Below are positions 6,790 through 14,213 of a DNA stretch of 17,790 nt, piece by piece. The notes under the pieces are model-generated. The model did no database searches. It had not been told where the DNA came from and worked only from the letters and a program-made list of their open reading frames with translations. Position numbers and translations under genes: made by a program. Positions within the stretch are counted from its first letter, which is position 1. Each line of letters starts with the position of its first letter. Source of the DNA: Spirochaetaceae bacterium (lineage in GTDB: Bacteria; Spirochaetota; Spirochaetia; Treponematales; Treponemataceae); assembly GCA_017646305.1 (NCBI GenBank), contig JAGCMR010000108.1, positions 1 to 17,790 of the forward strand, in the 5' to 3' direction.

Positions 6790-6794
6790 TAGTT

Positions 6795-8279
6795 GTGATT
6801 GGGCAGACTGGAAAGAAATTATACATCATTGGGGCTGGCTTTGCGGGCCAAATGATTGCCGAGGAAATTGGGCGCAAAAAAATTTTTGGTCGTGTGGTGG
6901 CCTTTCTTGACGATGATGCCAATATAATCGGTTCAGAGATTGATGGAATTCCTGTATTGGGGCCCATCGACAAAACAATTCCTATTTTAGGATTTGAAGA
7001 TGGTGATGAGGCTATTATTGCCATGCCCAGCACTCCAAATGACAGAATCAGAACAGTGTATGATTGTCTTCGAAAACGAGGTTTTAGTCGCATTAAGATT
7101 CTCCCTGCCATCTCCCAGATTGTAGACGGAAGTGCTCATTTTATTCAAACGAGAGAAATTGATCCCTTAGATATTCTTGGTCGTACCCCGGTAACAATTC
7201 CTTTAAAAAAGAGTCTTGCTTACCTGCGTGGACGGCGAGTACTGATTACTGGTGCAGGTGGTTCCATTGGCTCTGAGTTAGCCCGCCAGCTTTTGTCTGG
7301 AGGTGCACAGCGGCTGTACCTTTTGGGCCACGGAGAAAATTCCATCTACTTGATTGATCGTGAGCTGAGAACCTTGCAGCGAGAGGGAGTGGGGGAAAAG
7401 GCTACCATTATTCCTATTATTGGAGACTTGAAGGATAGAGAATATACTCGCCACATTGTTTCTAAGCTACGGTGTGATGTGATTTTTCATTGTGCTGCCT
7501 ACAAGCATGTTCCCTTGATGGAGGAAAATCCTGTAGCAGTTATAGAAAATAATGTTTTTGGAACAAAGAATTTACTAGATGCAGCCTTGGAAAATGGAGT
7601 CCATCGTTTTGTGCTTATTTCCACCGATAAAGCTGTATCTCCTGTTTCCGTGTATGGTGTGTCAAAGATGCTTTGCGAGAAGCTTGTGCTGGATGCTGCC
7701 AGTAAGGCTCGGGTACAGGATTCCTTTATGTTTGTTCGCTTTGGCAATGTGCTTGGTTCACGGGGCTCTGTGCTACCAGTGTTTATGGACCAGCTGAAAG
7801 CAGGCTTGCCTCTTACCGTAACCCATCCTGAGATGAAGCGCTTTTTTATGACCATTCCAGAGGCCTGTTCCTTGGTGCTAGAAACTGGTGGCGTGGGACA
7901 AAATGGTTCCACCTATCTTTTAGATATGGGTGAGCCAATAAAAATTCTTGAGTTAGCTGAACAGGTGATTCGCTTTTCTGGCTATGAGCCCTACAAGGAT
8001 GTAGATATTATCTTGACTGGGCTACGAAAGGGGGAGCGACTGGACGAGCCTTTGTGGTTGGATGAGGAGGATCCTACTCCAACGGAATATCCTAAAATTT
8101 TACGTTTACGTAGCACTTCCATGGGAGAAAGCTTGCAGACATTGTTGGATAAATTAGCTCCAACATGTATTTTTAATCCCGCCAAGGCAGAATTGTATCG
8201 AAACTCAGAGTATCTTGTACAGACTCTTTGTGATGCAGTTCCTTCGTTAAAGGAGTTTTACGATGAGCAAGGTCGTTAA
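6795..8279 (+). CDS. NDP-sugar 4,6-dehydratase-like SDR (CapD/FlaA1/PglF type, soluble)
   Basis: 494 aa from GTG at 6795. Two Rossmann domains: residues about 8-120 (LYIIGAGFAGQ, then AFLDDD) and the catalytic SDR domain from about 146 (LITGAGGSIGSELARQL, FHCAAYKHVPLME, STDKAVSPVSVYGVSK, FVRFGNVLGSRGSVLPVF, RFFMTIPEA). This is the layout of CapD/WbpM/PglF enzymes that turn UDP-GlcNAc into the 4-keto-6-deoxy sugar, but the four N-terminal membrane helices of those proteins are absent. The SDR tyrosine is present (Y287 in YGVSK), whereas membrane-type PglF/WbpM have methionine there. With the aminotransferase next door, the likely product is a 4-amino-4,6-dideoxy sugar nucleotide for glycan synthesis. 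It overlaps the next gene by 17 nt. Confidence 0.88.
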   Translation: MIGQTGKKLYIIGAGFAGQMIAEEIGRKKIFGRVVAFLDDDANIIGSEIDGIPVLGPIDKTIPILGFEDGDEAIIAMPSTPNDRIRTVYDCLRKRGFSRIKILPAISQIVDGSAHFIQTREIDPLDILGRTPVTIPLKKSLAYLRGRRVLITGAGGSIGSELARQLLSGGAQRLYLLGHGENSIYLIDRELRTLQREGVGEKATIIPIIGDLKDREYTRHIVSKLRCDVIFHCAAYKHVPLMEENPVAVIENNVFGTKNLLDAALENGVHRFVLISTDKAVSPVSVYGVSKMLCEKLVLDAASKARVQDSFMFVRFGNVLGSRGSVLPVFMDQLKAGLPLTVTHPEMKRFFMTIPEACSLVLETGGVGQNGSTYLLDMGEPIKILELAEQVIRFSGYEPYKDVDIILTGLRKGERLDEPLWLDEEDPTPTEYPKILRLRSTSMGESLQTLLDKLAPTCIFNPAKAELYRNSEYLVQTLCDAVPSLKEFYDEQGR

Positions 8280-9528
8280 TGGGCAGCAGTCCTTTGATTT
8301 TATTCCCTTTTCTGTACCTGCCATTGGGGAGGAAGAAAAGGCTGCAGTACTTCGTGTAATGGATTCTGGATGGCTCACCACTGCCAAAGAAGCCTTAGCC
8401 TTTGAACAGGAATTTGCTCGTTATGTTAGTGATTTTCAAGGAGGACAGACTCCTCATGAAATTAAGGCTCTGGCGGTGAATAGTGCTACTAGTGGCTTGC
8501 AGCTGGCCTATCATGCCTGTGGCGTAGGGGATGACGCGCTTATAGGTGGTATTGGCCATTTAGGAAAACAATTTTCTACGCCGGGAAAAATCCTTACGAC
8601 CCCCTATACCTTTGTGTCCACCGCCACTGCTGCCTGTCACCTTGGTGGTGGAGTGGTGTATGCCGATGTAGAAGCTGATGGCTACAACATAGACCCAGTT
8701 CAGGTGGAGCAAAAGCTTACCCAAGACAAGGATATTCGGGCGGTGGTTCCAGTGCATATTGCAGGTCTTCCCTGCAACATGGAAGAGATTTGTGCCGTTG
8801 CAGCAAAATACGGAGTGCCAGTGGTGGAGGATGCAGCCCACGCCTTTCCTTCAAAGACAAAAAATGGCTACGCTGGAACCTTAGGTGACATTGGCGTATA
8901 TTCCTTCTATGCCACAAAAACCATTACCACGGCGGAAGGTGGCATGGTTTGCACAAAAAATCCTGAGTATTACAAGTTTATGTCTACCATGAGAATGCAC
9001 GGTATAGACCGACCAGTTTGGAACCGTTACACCTCAGAAAAGGCATCTTGGGAATATGATGTGGTAGCTCCTGGCTATAAGTTTAATTTACCAGATGTAT
9101 TGGCCGCCATGGGACGGGTGCAGTTGCAGAAAGCTGATGTACTTTTCCAGCAGAGAAAAGCCATTGCTCATCAGTATAATCAAGCCTTTGCAGATTGTGA
9201 CTTTCTTCAATTACCTCCCGACGGAGATGGTAATGCTTGGCATTTATATTTTCTTCGAGTAGTGCCAGAAAAATTAAAGCTTACTCGCAATGAGTTCACC
9301 CAAAAGCTCCAGGAAGCAGGATTGGGAATCTCCATGCATTTTATTCCTCATTTCCGTCTCTCCTATCTTCGTAATCGGTTTGATTTACATTCAGAGGATT
9401 ATCCTAATGCCCAAAAACGCTTTGAAACAAGCTTTTCTCTTCCATTTTGGCCAGGTATGAGCCAAGAGATGGTGGAACGGGTCATTGATACAGTGGTAAC
9501 CTTAGGACGGAAATATTATGGCAACTAA
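8263..9528 (+). CDS. DegT/DnrJ/EryC1-family sugar aminotransferase
   Basis: 421 aa, PLP-dependent, fold type I. Motifs: SGWLTT (35-40), NSATSGLQLAY (73-83), TPYTFVST (113-120), VPVHIAGLP (162-170), VVEDAAHAF (187-195, D190 contacts the PLP nitrogen), and SFYATKTITTAEGGM (214-228) with Schiff-base K219. Members transfer an amino group from glutamate to a 3- or 4-keto sugar nucleotide; the preceding dehydratase would supply a 4-keto-6-deoxy substrate. About 16 extra residues appear between the GVG turn and TPYTF (89-111) compared with the common form. AAGGAG lies eight bases before the ATG. Its start overlaps the upstream gene by 17 nt and its end overlaps the next gene by 11 nt, which implies translational coupling. 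Confidence 0.92.
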   Translation: MSKVVNGQQSFDFIPFSVPAIGEEEKAAVLRVMDSGWLTTAKEALAFEQEFARYVSDFQGGQTPHEIKALAVNSATSGLQLAYHACGVGDDALIGGIGHLGKQFSTPGKILTTPYTFVSTATAACHLGGGVVYADVEADGYNIDPVQVEQKLTQDKDIRAVVPVHIAGLPCNMEEICAVAAKYGVPVVEDAAHAFPSKTKNGYAGTLGDIGVYSFYATKTITTAEGGMVCTKNPEYYKFMSTMRMHGIDRPVWNRYTSEKASWEYDVVAPGYKFNLPDVLAAMGRVQLQKADVLFQQRKAIAHQYNQAFADCDFLQLPPDGDGNAWHLYFLRVVPEKLKLTRNEFTQKLQEAGLGISMHFIPHFRLSYLRNRFDLHSEDYPNAQKRFETSFSLPFWPGMSQEMVERVIDTVVTLGRKYYGN

Positions 9529-11635
9529 AAGGAAGGCTTCTGGAAAGCACTTAGTTGATTTTGCCTCATCCTTTTTCTCTGACTTACGTCTTCCCAACAT
9601 GGTGTATGGTGTGCTGATTCGCAGTCCATTACCGAGAGGTAAAATCAGATCTATTTCCCATCCTCAGCTTCCTGAAGATTACTTCTTGTACACTGCCAAG
9701 GATATCCCTGGCTCAAAAACTATTTCCCTGTTGGGAACAGAAATTCCCTTGCTTGCTCAAGAAGAAGTTGCCTACCAAGGGGAACCTTTAGCAATTTTGG
9801 TGGGACCAGACAAGCTGAAAGTTGCTCAATTATCCAAGGAAGTAATTATCCGATTCCATAGATTGGAGGAAGGAGTAGGGTTTTCTGAATCCATTGAAAA
9901 TCAAAATATTATTTCCCAGAGGACTGTAGAAGCAGGAAGCGATGCAGAATTGTTTTTTGCAGAGGCTGACATTCAAGTAGAAGGAAACTATTCTAGTAAT
10001 TGCTATTGTTCCCATTGTGGAGAAACTGCTGGAGGCATTGCACTCTACCAAGATAACCGATTGATTTTATATGCTCCAGTGCAGTGGTTTAGTCAAGTTC
10101 GTCGTTCCATTGCTGCAGGATTAGGTATTTCTCCAGAGCAGGTAGAAATACGAAAAACCCTTGTGGCTGGTGGTAATAATAGCTCTCAGTGGTATTTTGC
10201 TATTTTGTCTGCTCAGATGGCTGTTGCTGCTTATTTATGTGGTAAGCCAGTAAAAATGTTATTTTCTCGAGAGGAACAAGGCTTGTATTACGAGCGGCCA
10301 GCTCCAGTAATGGTGAGTTATCGTAGTTCAGTTTCTCCAGAAGGAAAGATTTTGGCCATGATTGTGTCCATTGTTTTGGATACAGGAATCTACAACCCCT
10401 TTATCCAGGAGCTGATGAACAGATTGATTGTGGCTGCAGTTGGAGTCTATAATCCTGCTGTTTACAAAATAGAAGCTTATGCTATTCAGTCTCAAACTCC
10501 TCCTACGGCTTTAACCCTGCAGCGGATGGACAGTCAGATTTTCTTTGCTTTGGAATCACATTTGTCTGAAATTGCTCACAAGGTTGGAAAAATGCCCCAT
10601 GAAGTTCGCCTTTTGAACCATGAAAGTGAGCCTATCAAGCCTTTTAAGTTCAATTTTACTTATTTGGAACGGGTACTGCGAGCTGTGGTGGACAAAAGCA
10701 GCTTCCAAAGAAAATATTGGTCATACAACCTTTCTCAAAAGGATTCCTATGAAAAAAAGCTGACCAGTCCCGTTCCTATTCGTGGTATAGGTGTTTCCTG
10801 TGGTTTTGAAGGAAGCGGCTTTTTAGGTGCAATTCGCTATATTCAAGATCTTACCATGGGGCTGACCCTAGAAAAGGATGGAACGGTGGTAATTCACTCA
10901 TATCCTCCTTCCTCCTGGGTACAACGGGTATGGATAAAGATTGTATCTAAAGAGCTAGATGTGGAGGAAAAAAATATCCGCATTGACGGAAACTTTTCTG
11001 TAGATACAGAACCTCTGTATCCTGCTGGATTCTTTGGAAATGTAGGCCTTATGACTCAGCTGTTACGAAAGGCTTGTACAGCAATCCAAAAAAAACGATT
11101 TCAGCAGCCTTTGCCTATTCATGTGTCACGGGGGCTTACCAGTACACAAAAGAAGCAATGGGATTCAGAGAATTTTTCTGGCTCTCCCTTTTTTTCCACT
11201 GCTACTGGTGCTGCCGTGGTGGAAGTGGAGCTGGATCTCTTTACCTATCGAACCCTAATTCGTGGTATCTGGATTGCAGTGGAAGGTGGTGAAATTCTAT
11301 CTCCTGAGCGGGCTGTGGCCACCATTAAGGCTGCTGTACGTGAAAGCATACAGGAATTGGTAACTTGGGAAGAAATGGAAGTAATGGATATTTTTGTGGA
11401 GTTACTTCCTGGAAGTAAGGAACCAAAGCAGCTGGGAACCTTGGTATATTCTTTGTTGCCTTCTGCTATATCTTCTGCTATTTCTCAAGCCTGCAATAAG
11501 GCAATTTCAAGCATTCCCCTTCAAAGTGACTATGTTTACAAAGCCTTTTCAGCCCAGCCAAAGAGTCAGTCAGTAGAAACGAAACAGTCTGGAGTGGCTA
11601 GAGGAGGAGGGGAGTTGCAGGAGGTATCAGAATGA
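9518..11635 (+). CDS. Xanthine dehydrogenase-like large subunit, degenerate molybdenum site
   Basis: 705 aa. Residues 27-115 match the small a/b hammerhead domain (MVYGVLIRSPLPRGKIRSI, EVAYQGEPLAILV) and the rest follows the molybdopterin-binding domain order (AAYLCGKPVKMLFSREE; ALESHLSEIAHKVGKMPHEVRLLN; ATGAAVVEVELD; LLPSAISSAISQA). The usual cofactor loops are changed: VGGGFGGK is VAGGNNSSQ (216-224), the RGFG loop is LTLQRM (332-337), the QGQG loop is PPSSWVQ (463-469), and no glutamate remains at the GVGEP position (638-648). An unusual CXCXXC (C162, C164, C167) replaces the LEPH region. It is probably not a normal Mo hydroxylase; related T. pallidum genes have been annotated quinoline 2-oxidoreductase (from memory). 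Coupled to both neighbours by overlaps of 11 and 4 nt. Confidence 0.8.
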   Translation: MATKRKASGKHLVDFASSFFSDLRLPNMVYGVLIRSPLPRGKIRSISHPQLPEDYFLYTAKDIPGSKTISLLGTEIPLLAQEEVAYQGEPLAILVGPDKLKVAQLSKEVIIRFHRLEEGVGFSESIENQNIISQRTVEAGSDAELFFAEADIQVEGNYSSNCYCSHCGETAGGIALYQDNRLILYAPVQWFSQVRRSIAAGLGISPEQVEIRKTLVAGGNNSSQWYFAILSAQMAVAAYLCGKPVKMLFSREEQGLYYERPAPVMVSYRSSVSPEGKILAMIVSIVLDTGIYNPFIQELMNRLIVAAVGVYNPAVYKIEAYAIQSQTPPTALTLQRMDSQIFFALESHLSEIAHKVGKMPHEVRLLNHESEPIKPFKFNFTYLERVLRAVVDKSSFQRKYWSYNLSQKDSYEKKLTSPVPIRGIGVSCGFEGSGFLGAIRYIQDLTMGLTLEKDGTVVIHSYPPSSWVQRVWIKIVSKELDVEEKNIRIDGNFSVDTEPLYPAGFFGNVGLMTQLLRKACTAIQKKRFQQPLPIHVSRGLTSTQKKQWDSENFSGSPFFSTATGAAVVEVELDLFTYRTLIRGIWIAVEGGEILSPERAVATIKAAVRESIQELVTWEEMEVMDIFVELLPGSKEPKQLGTLVYSLLPSAISSAISQACNKAISSIPLQSDYVYKAFSAQPKSQSVETKQSGVARGGGELQEVSE

Positions 11636-12165
11636 AAATACCTATTACCATAAACGGAGAAATGATGGTGTTGGAGGCTCATCCCTCCATGACCCTTTTA
11701 GATGTTTTACGCCGAGAGGGCTTTATTTCTGCAAAGCTCGGATGTTCTCAAGGACGCTGTGGTTCCTGTACTGTCTTGATGGACGGTAAGGCTATTCCCA
11801 CCTGTATTATTCCCTTTGTGGCTACTCGTGATGCCTCTATTGTAACTATGGAGCAGTTTTCCAAAACAAAGGAATATGAGCTGATTATAGAATCCTTTGA
11901 AAAGGCTGGAATCAAGCTTTGTGGCTTTTGTAATGCAGGAAAAATTCTTGGAACCTATAGTCTTATTTCAACCCACCAACGACCTTCTCATCAGCTGATT
12001 TACGATATGGTACGCCATTTTGATTGTAGCTGTACGGAGCAAGATGGTTTGATACAGGCTATTGTTTACGCTGTAGCTGCTTTCCAAAGCTATGCCCATA
12101 AGCGACAGGAAAAAGAAAAGAAATTAAACAGGACTAATAAAAATGGACGAAAAGGAAAGAACTAA
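11632..12165 (+). CDS. Xanthine dehydrogenase-like [2Fe-2S] small subunit
   Basis: 177 aa. Ferredoxin-like N-terminal domain with the plant-type cluster ligands C38, C43, C46 and C58 (GCSQGRCGSCTV), then the four-helix domain with C97, C100, C132 and C134 (LCGFCNAGK, FDCSC) for the second cluster. All eight cysteines are kept, so it should still carry two [2Fe-2S] centres and pass electrons between the large and FAD subunits. The glutamine that normally precedes CGFC and touches the pterin cofactor is leucine here, matching the loss of cofactor loops in the large subunit. The tail after residue 155 is lysine-rich and longer than usual. ATGA overlap with the upstream stop; AGGAGG precedes the start. 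It overlaps the next gene by 23 nt. Confidence 0.92.
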   Translation: MKIPITINGEMMVLEAHPSMTLLDVLRREGFISAKLGCSQGRCGSCTVLMDGKAIPTCIIPFVATRDASIVTMEQFSKTKEYELIIESFEKAGIKLCGFCNAGKILGTYSLISTHQRPSHQLIYDMVRHFDCSCTEQDGLIQAIVYAVAAFQSYAHKRQEKEKKLNRTNKNGRKGKN

Positions 12166-13069
12166 AGACGTTTATTTTGGAACCAGTCTTGATGAGGTGC
12201 TTTATCAGCTGAGAAATAGATCAAATCTAAAGATTTGTGGCGGTTGTACCTATCTTAGGGAGTTGCCTCCTGTTTCTATGATTATCAGAAACATTAAGGA
12301 GTTTAATCTCATTGAAAAACGGGAACGATATATCGAAATCGGTTCCGGTGTTACCCTTGCCTCTATTATGGAGCTAGGAGAAAAGCATATTCCTCCCGTT
12401 TTTTATCAGGCCCTCAGTTCTATTGCTACGCCACTGGTGCGAAATATAGCTACTTTGGGAGGAAATATTTGTATTGAGCCCCTTTGTGGAACACTTTTTG
12501 CTCCGTTACTGGCTATGGATGCAAAGCTGGAGTTTCGGATTAATTCAGAGATTCTTTCCCTACCTATGACCCAGTTTTCTACCTTTGAAACTGGTAATCT
12601 AGTTCCTGCGGGAAGTGTGCTTACCAAGGTACGTGTTCCTCTAGATGATTGGGAATTGTCTGTGTTCCGACGTATCGGCCCTTCATGGACATTAAATGAA
12701 AATTGTGCTTCTTATGCTTTTTTAGCAAGTATCCAAAAGGAAACCCTCATGAACCTGAGAATTGCTTTCTGTGGAGCAATTCGATTACGGAGTCGTGAAT
12801 TAGAAAATAAGCTCATTGGAACAAAGCTTCCTCTATCTCCCAGAGAAATTCAAGACATGTTGGAAGCTGCAGCTGAGTACTTCGATCAGCAGGTGCAGTC
12901 TTTCTTCTTTGTTCAACAGTCTACTGGGGGAGAAAAAAAACTTATTCACGATGACTGTTCTCTTCTCGGGGAACATCTTTCTTCTTGTAGAATTTCTTCT
13001 GTAGATTTTTCTCTGCTAAAAGCCCGTTTTTTAGGATTATTGCAGGAATCCCTTAATCATTTGGCATAA
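12143..13069 (+). CDS. Xanthine dehydrogenase-like FAD-binding subunit
   Basis: 308 aa, the usual size of the medium (CoxM/XdhB) subunit. The first FAD motif, normally AGGTDL, is ICGGCTYL (31-38); the second, ATLGGN, is intact at 103-108, followed by a normal IXXXXXXGTLFAPLLAM (111-125). A CO-dehydrogenase-flavoprotein-like C-terminal domain follows from about 190 (FRRIGPSW, LRIAFCGAIRLRSRELE). It would accept electrons from the [2Fe-2S] subunit and hand them to NAD or another carrier in the cytoplasm. It is the last gene of the five-gene operon; no plus-strand terminator is evident after it and the next gene is convergent. The start lies inside the previous gene, with AGGA about ten bases upstream. 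Confidence 0.88.
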   Translation: MDEKERTKDVYFGTSLDEVLYQLRNRSNLKICGGCTYLRELPPVSMIIRNIKEFNLIEKRERYIEIGSGVTLASIMELGEKHIPPVFYQALSSIATPLVRNIATLGGNICIEPLCGTLFAPLLAMDAKLEFRINSEILSLPMTQFSTFETGNLVPAGSVLTKVRVPLDDWELSVFRRIGPSWTLNENCASYAFLASIQKETLMNLRIAFCGAIRLRSRELENKLIGTKLPLSPREIQDMLEAAAEYFDQQVQSFFFVQQSTGGEKKLIHDDCSLLGEHLSSCRISSVDFSLLKARFLGLLQESLNHLA

Positions 13070-13097
13070 TCTAATTTTAGTTATTTTTTAGGTATAT

Positions 13098-13124
13098 AAA
13101 AAAAAAGACCGGCTATTGCCGGCC
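13098..13124 (-). terminator. Rho-independent terminator of the minus-strand operon (or of a small RNA)
   Basis: On the minus strand, CCGGC (13122-13118) pairs with GCCGG (13113-13109) around a 4-nt loop, followed by nine U's (plus-strand A's 13098-13106). It lies about 95 nt after the stop codon at 13220. Confidence 0.82.
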
Positions 13125-13195
13125 ATGCCATCAGGCATTCGGATGTGCAATGGGTGGGAGGGGATCTGCACATCCGATACTAGATTATCGGGTGT
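13100..13195 (-). ncRNA. Candidate small RNA or structured 3' UTR
   Basis: Minus-strand order: a short hairpin (CCGATA/TATCGG, ends near 13192 and 13174), a perfect 10-bp hairpin CGGATGTGCA (13140-13149) with TGCACATCCG (13167-13176) holding a 17-nt C-rich loop (CCCCTCCCACCC), a small hairpin ATGCC/GGCAT (13125-13138), then the terminator. Three stacked hairpins plus a U run resemble a trans-acting small RNA or one released from the 3' end of the operon mRNA. No convincing own promoter is visible: TTGAGT with TATCGG at 18 nt is weak. It could also be only a 3' UTR. Confidence 0.4.
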
Positions 13196-13219
13196 AAACT
13201 CAAAAATCTTTACTAGAAA

Positions 13220-14206
13220 TTAAAGAGTTTCTGTAACCTCAACATCTAAAGAGAGGTTTACCACGTAGGATCTTCCATTCACTGCCTGAATGGTTTGTAC
13301 CGTTTCGTAATCTCCTACAATGAAACGAATTTGATGTTCTCCCTGGGAAATTACAAAGGCATCCTTTGTATAAGGAATTTCAATTTCATTAAGGAAAATC
13401 TTGGCATTATCAGGTGCAATAAACTGTAGTGTAGGGGCAATATCTCGTAGCTCCACCTCTACCTTTGTAGTTTTTCCTGGTTCAATAGAAAAGGTTCGTG
13501 TTTCATTACGATAGTGATCAGATACCATGGAAATATAGTGGGTTCCTGCGTTGAGAATTGTTTTTTGATCCTCTAATACTGCTAATTCCTCATCAATGAA
13601 TACGGTATAAGGAAATTCTAAGTTTTCACCGTTTTCATTCTGAGGATAGGTTACATCTAGTTCCATTCGCCCCTTATCAATGTAAACAGGCTTTACCGTT
13701 ACCACAAAGGGTTCCTTTTCGTAATCTTCGGGAATTCCCTTCATAACGAGCTGGAATCGAAAAAACAATACTGCTGAATTCAGATTGTATACAACTGGCA
13801 GGACGATATTGTAGGGCGTTTCTTTTATAGTATTTGACTCTACCAAAGGGATAATGAGATTCAAGCTGAGTCGTCCTGGAATTGTGTCTATCATTTCTCT
13901 TGTTCCAGTGTAATTTATAGTAGTGGCAGTGGGCATGGGGGTGAGCCCTGTGTACAAGGAATAGGCCACAGAACCATAATAACGGGAAAGAACCTCTGGA
14001 ATCTTTATATCTAGTTCAACTCCTTGAAAAAAGGTGGTATCCTCTGGAAGGGTAATAGCCAAAGCATCGTTAATCCCTGCCTGAACAACCACATTTCCTG
14101 TTTCTGGCATTTCTACCATTACAGTTTTATGGATTCTAAAGGTTTCCCCCGTAGCTACTATGTTCAAGAGAAAGAATACTGTAAAAAATAATACATTCTT
14201 TTTCAT
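13220..14206 (-). CDS. Exported protein with two C-terminal PEGA-like repeats
   Basis: 328 aa. Signal peptide about 1-20 (MKKNVLFFTVFFLLNIVATG). Residues 21-195 are beta-rich and not recognised. Residues about 198-252 and 258-318 look like two copies of a PEGA-type beta-sandwich: each has a strand with a small extracytoplasmic element, a GTHYI or GEHQIRF turn, a DHY or GDY segment and a final strand after a glycine (PGKTTKVEVEL, NGRSYVVNLSL). PEGA domains are common in surface-layer and envelope proteins and probably bind carbohydrate or protein partners. Seven bases separate it from the M23 gene, whose stop overlaps its ribosome-binding site (GAGG), so they are one operon. Function remains unknown. 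Confidence 0.75.
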   Translation of the reverse strand: MKKNVLFFTVFFLLNIVATGETFRIHKTVMVEMPETGNVVVQAGINDALAITLPEDTTFFQGVELDIKIPEVLSRYYGSVAYSLYTGLTPMPTATTINYTGTREMIDTIPGRLSLNLIIPLVESNTIKETPYNIVLPVVYNLNSAVLFFRFQLVMKGIPEDYEKEPFVVTVKPVYIDKGRMELDVTYPQNENGENLEFPYTVFIDEELAVLEDQKTILNAGTHYISMVSDHYRNETRTFSIEPGKTTKVEVELRDIAPTLQFIAPDNAKIFLNEIEIPYTKDAFVISQGEHQIRFIVGDYETVQTIQAVNGRSYVVNLSLDVEVTETL

Positions 14207-14213
14207 TTAAACC

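Larger units (their letters stand above)
6409..6794. promoter_or_regulatory. Divergent intergenic regulatory region
   Basis: This 386-nt stretch without a gene separates the minus-strand exported-protein operon from the plus-strand sugar/redox operon. It holds a possible minus-strand -10 box (TATACT, 6501-6496) with a poor -35, a perfect 10-bp inverted repeat (6568-6577 and 6597-6606), a plus-strand promoter (6609-6637) and a leader with two competing hairpins (6716-6761). A looser repeat, ACTCCTTTT at 6444-6452 and AAAAGGAGT at 6480-6488, lies in the minus-strand leader. I found no open reading frame with a credible start in it. Confidence 0.6.

Noticed and set aside
7499..7912. 137-aa minus-strand open frame in the dehydratase gene
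   Set aside because: Composition follows the opposite coding strand and no initiation signals are seen.
13150..13166. G-quadruplex on the plus strand
   Set aside because: Only three G runs (GGG, GGG, GGGG) are present and they lie in the loop of a strong hairpin; four runs are required for an intramolecular quadruplex.
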